From a virus: a DNA stretch of 41,067 nucleotides. The notes below the pieces were generated by a model. It saw only the letters and a program-made list of their open reading frames with translations. It was not told the origin of the DNA and searched no databases. Numbering within the stretch: position 1 is the stretch's first letter; each line of letters opens with the position of its first letter. Location of the stretch: positions 1 to 41,067 of IMG/VR virus record IMGVR_UViG_3300037189_007198. One strand, given 5' to 3'. Positions 1-6,141 of this stretch are shown here, piece after piece. Both the position numbers and the translations under genes were made by a program.

Positions 1-87
1 GCCGGATCGCATCTTCATCAATGAGCTTGGCAAGGTGATGTTCGTTGAGTTCAAGACTGAGAAGGGTGTCATCTCCCCATTGCAGCA
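1..87. repeat. Terminal overlap, left copy
   Basis: These 87 bases are identical to 40981-41067. The repeat lies inside the VRR-NUC reading frame, which is complete only when the two ends are joined. An assembly overlap of a circular or circularly permuted genome (unit length 40,980 bp) explains this better than a genuine terminal repeat. Confidence 0.95.
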
Positions 88-190
88 GATGTGGATCAAC
101 CGGCTGAGGAAGCATCACAAGTTGGTGTATGTCGTGCGCTCGGTTGAGTTGGGTAAGACGTTGGTTGACACGATGAAGGAGGTGCCATGA
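1..190 (+). CDS. VRR-NUC nuclease, C-terminal part (continues from 40880)
   Basis: This is the 3' part of the nuclease gene that begins at 40880; base 1 is the last base of a Val codon and the stop TGA is at 188-190. The part contains the PD (proline-aspartate) step, the FVEFK catalytic strand (E-x-K) and the following Q of the VRR-NUC fold. The last bases form an ATGA overlap with queD. An AAGGAGG run just before the end is the clearest Shine-Dalgarno in the genome and serves queD. See the entry at 40880 for the whole protein. Confidence 0.9.
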   Translation, partial: PDRIFINELGKVMFVEFKTEKGVISPLQQMWINRLRKHHKLVYVVRSVELGKTLVDTMKEVP

Positions 191-567
191 ACAGACAAGA
201 CCGCTTAAATCACACGTTCAAATTGTGGAAGGATTTCACATTTGAAGCAGCGCACCAACTCACCAAGGTCCCGGTTGGGCACCAATGTGGTAACTTGCAC
301 GGGCACTCTTACAAAGTGCGGGTTCACTGCGCAGGTGTGCTGGACCCAAAGATGGAGTGGGTTGTTGACTATGGGGAGATTAGCCGAGTGGTGCGCCCCA
401 TCGTGACCAAACTTGACCATACCTTCCTCAACCACCACTTCGACTTCGAGACTACTGCGGAGAATCTGTCTTGGTGGTTGTGTAGAGAGATTGCACCCCT
501 GCTACCCCAGCTCAGTGCAGTGGAGCTATTTGAAACCCCAACAACCAGTGTCCTCTGCGAACGATGA
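187..567 (+). CDS. queD: 6-carboxytetrahydropterin synthase (QueD/PTPS family)
   Basis: QueD converts 7,8-dihydroneopterin triphosphate to 6-carboxytetrahydropterin, an early cytosolic step towards preQ0 and 7-deazaguanines. At 126 aa it is the usual length for the family. The sequence shows the expected FEAAH segment (zinc His23), the C-x3-LHGHSY motif (Cys34 nucleophile, zinc His38 and His40), DYGEI (61-65), LDH (76-78, Asp/His of the catalytic relay), TAENL (90-94) and a C-terminal Glu-Thr-Pro. The start has a strong AAGGAGG five bases upstream and overlaps the VRR-NUC stop; its own stop overlaps the dpdA-like start. Phage queD genes usually serve DNA modification, and the adjacent transglycosylase supports this. 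FolE, QueE and QueC are absent, so the host must provide the other steps. Confidence 0.93.
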   Translation: MNRQDRLNHTFKLWKDFTFEAAHQLTKVPVGHQCGNLHGHSYKVRVHCAGVLDPKMEWVVDYGEISRVVRPIVTKLDHTFLNHHFDFETTAENLSWWLCREIAPLLPQLSAVELFETPTTSVLCER

Positions 568-1208
568 TGGTCATGCCCGCAAACCATTCATCCCCAATGA
601 TTCATTATTGGGCAGGGAAGCACCCAGGGAAGATGGGGTGGCTTATAGGACCAACTGCCATGCCCAAGACCAAATTGCGTCCTTGGATGCCTTTCGCGTT
701 GGACAATGATGCGTTCAGCGCATGGAGCAAGAAACGAGAGTGGGATGAGCGCATGTGGCTTACTATGATGGGGCAAGTGAAAGTATCTGGATTGACCCCG
801 AGATGGGCACTGGTCCCAGATGTTGTGGCAGATAGGGATGGCACGCTTGAAAAGTGGGAAAAGTATTCACCCATTGCTGCACAGTTCGGGTGGGACCTCG
901 CTTTTGCTGTGCAGGATGGGATGACACCTGCCGACCTACCAGACAACTGCGTGGTGTTTGTGGGCGGGACAACGGATTGGAAGTGGCAGAACTTGCCTAT
1001 GTGGACTGAGACAGGGAGACGGGTACATGTAGGTAGGGTGAATGAAATTAACAAAGTCCTGTGGTGCGAGGAGTTGGGGGTGGAGTCTGTGGATGGGACT
1101 GGGTGGATGAGAGGCACAGACGCAGGCAGGCAGGCAAGGGATTTAGCCGCATGGGTTGAGGGTGTGCATACAATCACAAGTTACGGAGACCCCTCTGATC
1201 TACTATGA
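564..1208 (+). CDS. dpdA: DpdA-like 7-deazaguanine DNA transglycosylase
   Basis: I recognise this 214-aa protein as the short phage type of DpdA, a relative of tRNA-guanine transglycosylase that exchanges guanine in DNA for a 7-deazaguanine such as preQ0. Recognisable blocks are LDNDAFSAW (about 47-55), VPDVVAD (85-91), AFAVQDGM (114-121), VFVGGTTDWK (132-141), HVGRVN (154-159) and GTGWMRG (178-184). These match the family pattern of an Asp-containing strand, QDG, GG-x-x-WK and GRVN. It overlaps queD (ATGATG at 564) and the helicase gene (ATGA). The start may instead be the Met at 597, which begins the conserved MIHYWAG segment. The C-terminus DPSDLL is identical to that of the methyltransferase at 35179. 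The family is recognised from memory of motifs, so the exact subfamily is uncertain. Confidence 0.82.
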   Translation: MMVMPANHSSPMIHYWAGKHPGKMGWLIGPTAMPKTKLRPWMPFALDNDAFSAWSKKREWDERMWLTMMGQVKVSGLTPRWALVPDVVADRDGTLEKWEKYSPIAAQFGWDLAFAVQDGMTPADLPDNCVVFVGGTTDWKWQNLPMWTETGRRVHVGRVNEINKVLWCEELGVESVDGTGWMRGTDAGRQARDLAAWVEGVHTITSYGDPSDLL

Positions 1209-2587
1209 CCCGATCCTTCACCCCCGACACACCCCAAGTCCTCGCCCACGCGCACCTCATGCGCTGCCTCCACGCCCTCCTGTTCGTCGGCATGGGCATA
1301 GGCAAGACTGCATCATGCCTCTCCGCCCTGCGCACCCTGTTCACCGAGTTGGAGGCAGAGGGTTGCCTCGTCGTCGCGCCCAACCGTGTCGCCAACCTCA
1401 CATGGCCGGAGGAGGTGCGGGACTGGGACGAGTTCAAGTGGATGAAGGTTGCCAACCTCCGCACCGATGCAGGGAAGCGGGCATTCCTCGATGGCAAAGC
1501 GGACATCTACACTATCAACTACGAGTCGCTGCACGTTGTCTCCAACCTCGTCGCTGCCCGTGGCGGCACCCTGCCCTACGATGTCTGCATCTTCGATGAA
1601 CTCACCAAGGCTAAGAACCCGAGCGCGAAGAGGATCAACCGTTTCCGTGCCAAGGTGCCACGCCCGCCCCGTGTGTGGGGTCTCACAGGCACACCGATGC
1701 CCAACAGCGAGCTTGACCTGTTCGCCCAGGTGCGACTGGTGGACGATGGGGTGAGGCTGGGCAAGGCGTTCATGCTCTACCGGGAGACATACTTCTCCAA
1801 AGCGGATTACATGGGGTACAAATGGGAGTTACGGGAGGGAGCACGTAACACCATAGAGGAGCGCATATCCGACATTACCCTAACCTTGCGCTCGAAGGAC
1901 TGGGTGGACATCCCAGACCCCATCATTGAGGACGTGGAGATACCGATGGGAGATGACCTCACCGAGCAGTATCGGGAGTTCGAGAAAACGCTTATCCTGC
2001 AACTCAAAGAGGGGGGTGAGATTACTGCTGCCACTGCCGCTGCCCTGGTAAGCAAGCTGCTCCAGTTCACCTCGGGTGCGAGCTACGATGAGGAGAAGGC
2101 AGTGCATGTCATCCACACCCTCAAGGTCGATGCCCTTCGCAAGATCGTGGCAAAGGCAGATGGTCCTGTGCTCGTCGCTGTCAACTTCCAGCATGAGCAG
2201 GACAGGCTGCGCAAGGCATTCCCCCAAGCTGAGTTTTTCCATGACGCCACCACGCCCACGCAGCAGGCTGCGCTCAAGGACAGATGGAATGCCGGGAAGG
2301 TGCCAGTGCTGGTGGCTCACCCCAAGAGCGTTGGGCACGGTCTGAATCTCCAACACGGGGGAAGCACGCTCGTCTGGACAACCTTGACCTACTCACGGGA
2401 GGACTACGAGCAGATGATCTGCCGACTGGCGAGGCGGGGTCAGACCAAGCAGGTGAGGGTCTATCGCCTCATCATCCCTGGCACCGTCGATGAGGTGGTA
2501 GCCTCGGTGGTGGAGAGCAAAGCGGACAACGAGGCAAAGCTACTCAACGCATTAACGATGTTGGAGGCACTACGCAATGGAGGGTGA
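1205..2587 (+). CDS. SNF2-type DEAD-like helicase/ATPase
   Basis: This 460-aa superfamily 2 ATPase has a complete motor: motif I GMGIGKT (29-35), motif II DELTKAKN (131-138, DE-box), motif III LTGTP (160-164), a GHGLNLQ segment for motif V, and motif VI around the QMICRLARRGQTK segment (about residues 400-412). These spacings and the arginine-rich motif VI are those of phage SNF2-like helicases, which translocate on dsDNA and usually sit in replication/recombination modules beside VRR-NUC nucleases, as here. The start overlaps the dpdA-like stop by four bases and has no Shine-Dalgarno, so translation is probably coupled. Its exact role (fork remodelling, recombination or DNA packaging control) is not visible. 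Confidence 0.92.
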   Translation: MTRSFTPDTPQVLAHAHLMRCLHALLFVGMGIGKTASCLSALRTLFTELEAEGCLVVAPNRVANLTWPEEVRDWDEFKWMKVANLRTDAGKRAFLDGKADIYTINYESLHVVSNLVAARGGTLPYDVCIFDELTKAKNPSAKRINRFRAKVPRPPRVWGLTGTPMPNSELDLFAQVRLVDDGVRLGKAFMLYRETYFSKADYMGYKWELREGARNTIEERISDITLTLRSKDWVDIPDPIIEDVEIPMGDDLTEQYREFEKTLILQLKEGGEITAATAAALVSKLLQFTSGASYDEEKAVHVIHTLKVDALRKIVAKADGPVLVAVNFQHEQDRLRKAFPQAEFFHDATTPTQQAALKDRWNAGKVPVLVAHPKSVGHGLNLQHGGSTLVWTTLTYSREDYEQMICRLARRGQTKQVRVYRLIIPGTVDEVVASVVESKADNEAKLLNALTMLEALRNGG

Positions 2588-3029
2588 AGGTCACTTCGAG
2601 TTCAGGAAGGATGTGCGACCTGGGAAGTGCCCAGTGCGGTTCTGTCGTCGGGACAGTCGGGCGGGTGACGGCAAACGTAAACCTGCCAAGCATCGGTTGT
2701 GCTGCAAACACCGTTCAACCCTCACCCGCATACTGGACCCCGTGCGCACCACGTTTGCAGAGAAGAAGTCCAACGCCAAGAGGCGGGGGATCGTATGGAC
2801 CCTCACACTGGAGCAATACACCGAGGTGGTGATGCAGCAGGAGTATATGGACAACCGGGGGCATGAGAGGCACTGCCTCCATCTGGATCGCATCGACCAC
2901 ACCCGAGGTTATGAGGTGGGCAACCTCCAGATCATCACCTGTGCGGAGAACGTGGCGAAGGGGAACAAGGAACGTAGGAAGGGCTATGTGCATATCCCCG
3001 AGGTCGAGGACGACAACTGCCCATTTTAG
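2577..3029 (+). CDS. HNH-family endonuclease-like protein
   Basis: The protein has 150 aa. The N-terminal part carries a likely zinc site (Cys18, Cys23, Cys42, Cys43). The C-terminal part has an HNH/His-Me-finger signature: HLDRID (102-107), a second His at 108, GYEVGNLQIIT (111-121) and AENVAKGN (123-130), the pattern of phage HNH enzymes in which the His/Asp, Asn and distal Asn line the metal site. It overlaps the helicase gene by 11 bases and has a GGAGG nine bases before the ATG. It ends the rightward unit, overlapping the stop of the opposing gene by four bases. Its last residues, EDDNCPF, resemble the acidic Pro-Phe tip of bacterial SSB. It could be a homing-type nuclease or a resident recombination/packaging nuclease. 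Confidence 0.8.
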   Translation: MEGEGHFEFRKDVRPGKCPVRFCRRDSRAGDGKRKPAKHRLCCKHRSTLTRILDPVRTTFAEKKSNAKRRGIVWTLTLEQYTEVVMQQEYMDNRGHERHCLHLDRIDHTRGYEVGNLQIITCAENVAKGNKERRKGYVHIPEVEDDNCPF

Positions 3030-3565
3030 CGCAGGATGTATGGGAAGGACTTTTGCCCATGCTTCTGCAACTGCCCATTGAGAAAGTCCCTGAACATCGC
3101 CCACTGCGCAGGTGGGATGGTCTGACACCCGAGCGAGCTTGTGCCTGTGTTGCTGCCACGGTGGATGTTGATACCAAACCATCCGGTGTCAGCACCAACC
3201 CCATCACGAATGACTGTGACGGGAGCAGCCTGTACAAATGCGGGGTATGGGTAGCCTGCGCGTTTGAAGGTGATACCGTGCTGTCCAGGTTTGTATCTCC
3301 AGACACCCAACTTGAGGGAAGCAACCCGAGGGCGGAAGATGGATGGATCGGTGTTGGCGTTGAAGGTGGCGAACGCATCTGGGGACACGACCACAATCGC
3401 ATCGTCATAGATGCCACGGTCATTCTGTGTTGGGTCCCCCATCGTCGTGCGGTAGTAACCACGAAAGCCAATGACTGCGACTGCATCTGTAATCCCAGCT
3501 TGAGCAAGAATTTTGCGAACGTCTGCTTCTGTGATGCGTGGGCGATTTTCAGGGATGATGTTCAT
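3026..3565 (-). CDS. Putative endolysin, L,D-transpeptidase (YkuD)-like
   Basis: The 179-aa product is the last gene of the leftward unit, in the usual lysis position after small membrane proteins. Residues 129-151 carry GWFGINIHRGSNT followed by SSLGCQTI: His135 then Ser144-x-Gly146-Cys147. This resembles the H...S-x-G-C catalytic signature of YkuD-type peptidoglycan enzymes. The N-terminal half (RGYYRTTMG, NDRGIYDDAI, FNANTDPS) is a block I have seen conserved in phage proteins of unproven function. No signal peptide or membrane segment is visible, so it would need a holin for release. The assignment to cell-wall hydrolysis is inference from the Cys/His motif and position. Confidence 0.6.
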   Translation of the reverse strand: MNIIPENRPRITEADVRKILAQAGITDAVAVIGFRGYYRTTMGDPTQNDRGIYDDAIVVVSPDAFATFNANTDPSIFRPRVASLKLGVWRYKPGQHGITFKRAGYPYPAFVQAAPVTVIRDGVGADTGWFGINIHRGSNTGTSSLGCQTIPPAQWAMFRDFLNGQLQKHGQKSFPYILR

Positions 3566-3569
3566 AGAG

Positions 3570-3965
3570 TTACCAGTTGATTGTGATAGTGACCTCAGCC
3601 CCGAGTGCCTTCAACTTGTCGAGGACAGAACGGTCCTGTGGGATGAGTTCGATTGCACCATTGAGGGTGTTCACCGAGACCTGCACCACTGCGCTCCCAC
3701 CCCGGTTCATCTTTGCCTTGGCTGCGTTGTGTGCGTCGATGACATGCTGCGCAATGCCAGATGAGGCATGTTCGGACATGGCGAGTTGGTGGATGGTTGG
3801 GAAGGGTGAGGGAGGTGGTGCCTCAGCGAATGGGGAGAACGCAGGTGCAATCTGCAACCTCTCTCCGTCCTCCGTGTGCCACTCCCCATCTGGGGTTTGA
3901 TGGATACGAGGGCGAACTGGTACGCGACCAACGACGTCTTTGATAGATACTCCAGGGGTGTTCAT
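3570..3965 (-). CDS. Hypothetical protein in lysis region
   Basis: I do not recognise this 131-aa protein. The first half is rich in Pro and has RPRIHQTPDGEWHTEDGE (about 18-35), a pattern of a short beta hairpin. The second half, from about residue 60, looks helical and ends in a beta segment (LGAEVTITINW). No signal peptide or membrane helix is visible, so it is not an obvious spanin or holin. It lies four bases upstream of the endolysin candidate and four bases downstream of a 48-aa membrane protein, so it is co-transcribed with the lysis genes. It may instead be a minor virion protein. No Shine-Dalgarno precedes the ATG. Confidence 0.7.
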   Translation of the reverse strand: MNTPGVSIKDVVGRVPVRPRIHQTPDGEWHTEDGERLQIAPAFSPFAEAPPPSPFPTIHQLAMSEHASSGIAQHVIDAHNAAKAKMNRGGSAVVQVSVNTLNGAIELIPQDRSVLDKLKALGAEVTITINW

Positions 3966-3969
3966 GGTG

Positions 3970-4116
3970 TTATGGGATTCGTGAAAGGTTGCAGTGAGGG
4001 TCTAGCCAAACCAAAAACGCCATCGCCGCCGCAAACCCTAGCAAGAGGATAATGCACTCAATGGCGCATCTCTTCATCTGCTTGAGCCTGTGACGGCGAT
4101 GTGCGTTGCGGGTCAT
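3970..4116 (-). CDS. Small single-span membrane protein (lysis cassette)
   Basis: This is a 48-aa reading frame that starts with an ATGA overlap with the stop of the upstream gene (4113-4116). It has a strongly basic N-terminus (MTRNAHRRHRLKQMKR) followed by one hydrophobic helix at about residues 17-39 (IIL, LLGFAAAMAFLVW) and a short polar tail. The positive-inside rule predicts a cytoplasmic N-terminus. Size, topology and position between a holin-like gene and the endolysin candidate fit a small holin, pinholin accessory or inner-membrane spanin fragment. No lipobox is present. Confidence 0.65.
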   Translation of the reverse strand: MTRNAHRRHRLKQMKRCAIECIILLLGFAAAMAFLVWLDPHCNLSRIP

Positions 4117-4370
4117 GCCTTGGCATCGACAATGCTCTGCCCGAGCACGTAGGAAGCAGCCATCGCCACAATCTTGGTGGTCAACGCGGGGTCAAGCCCA
4201 AGCTGGCTGGACAGGGTGAGCAGGGCAGTGGTGAGCACAGTTACCCACAATTTACGGGATTTGAGTTTGGTCATCATGGTGTCGTCTTTCAGTAGCCTCA
4301 GCAGTTTGAGTTTGTCCATCCACGACAGGCGAGGCACTGACGGTGTTGGCTTCTTCTTTTTGAAGATCAT
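4113..4370 (-). CDS. Holin-like membrane protein
   Basis: The 85-aa protein begins with a very basic, Pro-containing stretch (MIFKKKKPTPSVPR) and a short amphipathic helix, then LKSRKLWVTVLTTALLTLSS (36-55), a turn LGLDPAL, and a second weakly hydrophobic helix KIVAMAASYVLGQSIVDAKA (66-85). The KSRK-x-W start of the first helix and the closing YVLGQ-x-x-xDA are features of small phage holin-like proteins. Two helices with a short loop suggest a class II holin topology. It overlaps both neighbours by four bases (4113-4116 and 4367-4370), a tightly coupled lysis cassette. Function is inferred from topology and position. Confidence 0.65.
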   Translation of the reverse strand: MIFKKKKPTPSVPRLSWMDKLKLLRLLKDDTMMTKLKSRKLWVTVLTTALLTLSSQLGLDPALTTKIVAMAASYVLGQSIVDAKA

Positions 4371-4678
4371 GGGCGGAAGTGGGCTTGCTTTGCGTCCTTC
4401 GCCACTTCATCAATGGCAATGGATAAGCCCTTGAGCGCAGTCGCTAATTCGGTGTCTGTCCGTGCCTTGTTCTCTAGAAGAGTGATGAGTCTTTCCGTCT
4501 GCTTCTTGTGAGCCTCGTTCCCGTCATGCCATGCGTAGGCCAGAAACGCTGTGGCAACTACGATCCCACCGAACCTGCCCAGTGCCCACACGATCAACCC
4601 GCCCCACGTCTCGGGGACATCCACCATCTGTGGTGTGTCCTGCTGGGCAATGCGGTGGATAGCGGAGGCTTTGCTCAT
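4367..4678 (-). CDS. Membrane-anchored coiled-coil protein (lysis region)
   Basis: The 103-aa product has one hydrophobic segment at about residues 27-48 (LIVWALGRFGGIVVATAFLAYA) followed by a charged helix of about 50 residues with heptad-like spacing (KKQTERLITLLENKARTDTE and on). This architecture, one membrane span plus an extended coiled coil, is common in XhlA-like or spanin-like lysis accessories. No cleavable signal or lipobox is visible. It overlaps the holin-like gene downstream. It could equally be a tail-associated membrane protein; the lysis context favours the first reading. Confidence 0.6.
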   Translation of the reverse strand: MSKASAIHRIAQQDTPQMVDVPETWGGLIVWALGRFGGIVVATAFLAYAWHDGNEAHKKQTERLITLLENKARTDTELATALKGLSIAIDEVAKDAKQAHFRP

Positions 4679-4681
4679 AGG

Positions 4682-4858
4682 CTACTGTTGGGGTTCTGCA
4701 TCCTCAAACACATACCCCCGTGGAGGGACCAAGTTCAGACGTTTAATCTCTGCATCAATCTGAGCTTTTGTGCCAACGATCTTTTGACCATTGCCCCTGA
4801 TGACCATGCCGTCTGGGTAAAGTGCGAAAGCTTTTGTGCCATTGTGGATGAGAGTCAT
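4682..4858 (-). CDS. Small hypothetical protein (58 aa)
   Basis: A 58-aa frame starts at the ATG one base after the stop of the leucine-rich-repeat gene and ends three bases before the next gene. The first half (LIHNGTKAFALYPDGMVIRG) is beta-rich, with the look of a small beta hairpin. The second half holds a short helix (KAQIDAEIKRLN) and a polar tail. The tight packing between two genes, complete use of the gap and ordinary codon use support a real gene. Function is unknown; it may be a chaperone or tip piece for the neighbouring adhesin. Confidence 0.6.
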   Translation of the reverse strand: MTLIHNGTKAFALYPDGMVIRGNGQKIVGTKAQIDAEIKRLNLVPPRGYVFEDAEPQQ

Positions 4859-4859
4859 A

Positions 4860-5873
4860 TCAATACGCTACGGTGATGAGTGATTCAAGTGCTGCAAGGT
4901 CAGGAGAAGAAGCAACATCTGCACCCCCCGTCAGATTTGTTAAATCTAAATACCCACCACCCGTGGTGATGTTACTTGCAAGGGCCGTTATAAGTGCATC
5001 AACACCTGCTTGATCAATGGGGTTGGTGTTGAGATACAAGTCTCCTATGAGCGAAGTCAGAGCAGCAAACCCAGGAGCAACAATCTCGTTACCACCAAGG
5101 TCCAGGAATCCGTCAAGAGAAGTCAGACTAGAGAACCCTGGAGTGGCAATTACGTTGTTGTTGAGTCTGAGAGTTCCAGCGAGGAGAGTCAGACTGGAGA
5201 ACCCAGGAATGCCGATTGAATTGTGACTGAGGTCTAATGAACCAGCAAACGAAGTCCAGCCAGTAAACCCTGGTGTGACGATCTGGTTTGCACCAAGATT
5301 CAAAGTGCCTGTAAATGGTGAGGTCAACCCAGTGAACCCAGGTGTGACGATCTGGTTTGCGTTAAGGTTGATAGACCCAGCGAGGGAAGTCAGACTAGAG
5401 AACCCTGGAGTCACAATATCATTTGCGTTGAGAATTAAAGACCCAGCAAACGAAGTCCATCCAGTGAACCCTGGAGTCACAATCTGGTTATTCCCAAGGT
5501 TAAGTGATCCCACAAATGGGGATGTCAGCCCAGCGAATCCTGGAATGACGATTGCATTGCTCGAAAGATTCAGAGTCCCAGCAAGTGAGGTTAGGTTGGC
5601 AAAATCAGGAGAGACAATCGCACCACTTGAAAGGTTCAAAGTCCCGCCAAGGGAACTGCCCGTGTAGATCACTGCTGTCACGCCCGAATTTGAAAATGTA
5701 GCAGACCCAGATGGGACAGAAGAAATCCACACACCTCTACCACCTGCTGCAACCGCAACAGCTTTATTCACAAAAGTCTGTGGGTCTGCTGGCACAGTTC
5801 CTCCAGGGACGGTAGCGTTGCCACCACCACTTCCAGGGGGAGAACCAAACCTGCTGTCACCAAACCCACTCAT
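4860..5873 (-). CDS. Leucine-rich-repeat virion protein, candidate tail adhesin
   Basis: The 337-aa protein has a Gly/Pro-rich N-terminus (1-30), a short linker domain (31-76), and then about ten tandem leucine-rich repeats of 22-23 residues (77 to about 306). The consensus is G-x-L-x-L-x-x-N-x-I-x-x-P-G-F-x-x-L-T-S-L/F-x. The last repeat is degenerate and acts as a cap. Leucine-rich repeats form curved protein-binding solenoids, rare in phage tails. The position after the ejection proteins and before lysis is where podoviruses keep tail fibre or receptor-binding genes, so binding of a host surface molecule is the likely role. Adjacent repeats share long stretches of DNA, so copy number could change by recombination. 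Confidence 0.7.
   Translation of the reverse strand: MSGFGDSRFGSPPGSGGGNATVPGGTVPADPQTFVNKAVAVAAGGRGVWISSVPSGSATFSNSGVTAVIYTGSSLGGTLNLSSGAIVSPDFANLTSLAGTLNLSSNAIVIPGFAGLTSPFVGSLNLGNNQIVTPGFTGWTSFAGSLILNANDIVTPGFSSLTSLAGSINLNANQIVTPGFTGLTSPFTGTLNLGANQIVTPGFTGWTSFAGSLDLSHNSIGIPGFSSLTLLAGTLRLNNNVIATPGFSSLTSLDGFLDLGGNEIVAPGFAALTSLIGDLYLNTNPIDQAGVDALITALASNITTGGGYLDLTNLTGGADVASSPDLAALESLITVAY
5046..5645 (-). repeat. Tandem 66/69-bp repeats encoding leucine-rich repeats
   Basis: Nine consecutive units of 66 or 69 bp lie in frame in the leucine-rich-repeat gene; the tenth, at 4956-5045, is degenerate. Units ending GWTSFA (two) and TSPF (two) are nearly the same in DNA, pointing to duplication of two- to three-unit blocks. 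Units of 23 residues have an extra codon at the TSPF end. Confidence 0.85.
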
Positions 5874-6127
5874 GGTGTGACGAGGATTTGTACACCAGCA
5901 GCCCCAGTGGTGGCTTTGATTTGAACCTCATTGGCGTTGCTGTTCACCAGCAGTGCCACGGTGCTTTTGTCGGGGATGGTTATCTGTTGCCCAGCAGAGG
6001 TCTCCCCGGCGTAGCGAATCTGCAACGCCTCCCCTGTGGAGTTGAGGATGTCCACCTGTCCGTTCTTGGCAGGCAGATCGGGCAACGCTGCCCATGAGGA
6101 GGTAGAGGAGACGGTGCGGAGGTTCAT
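5870..6127 (-). CDS. Small virion-associated protein, unknown
   Basis: The 85-aa product is predicted all-beta: SWAALPDLPAKNGQVDI, then LQIRYAGE, QQITIPDKSTVALLV and EVQIKATTGAAGVQILV. Proteins of this kind with an EALQIRY and QQITIP pattern are often found beside tail-fibre genes and may form a small beta-sandwich tail or decoration subunit. Its stop overlaps the start of the leucine-rich-repeat gene by four bases, so the two are translationally coupled and may act together. No signal peptide. Function unproven. Confidence 0.65.
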   Translation of the reverse strand: MNLRTVSSTSSWAALPDLPAKNGQVDILNSTGEALQIRYAGETSAGQQITIPDKSTVALLVNSNANEVQIKATTGAAGVQILVTP

Positions 6128-6141
6128 ACGGGAGAAGGGTA

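Noticed and set aside
1-87. Biological direct terminal repeats
   Set aside because: The repeat lies in the middle of a gene that is intact on joining; an assembly overlap is simpler, though read data could change this.
605-1177. 190-aa minus-strand frame opposite the dpdA-like gene
   Set aside because: The plus-strand frame carries the conserved QDG and GRVN blocks and overlaps its neighbours in operon style.
3053-3580. 175-aa plus-strand frame opposite the endolysin candidate
   Set aside because: The minus-strand frame has the catalytic-like motif and operon context; the plus frame is a Cys-rich shadow.
5046-5645. Regular 66-69-base repeats as a CRISPR array
   Set aside because: The repeats are contiguous, in frame, lack unique spacers and encode leucine-rich repeats.
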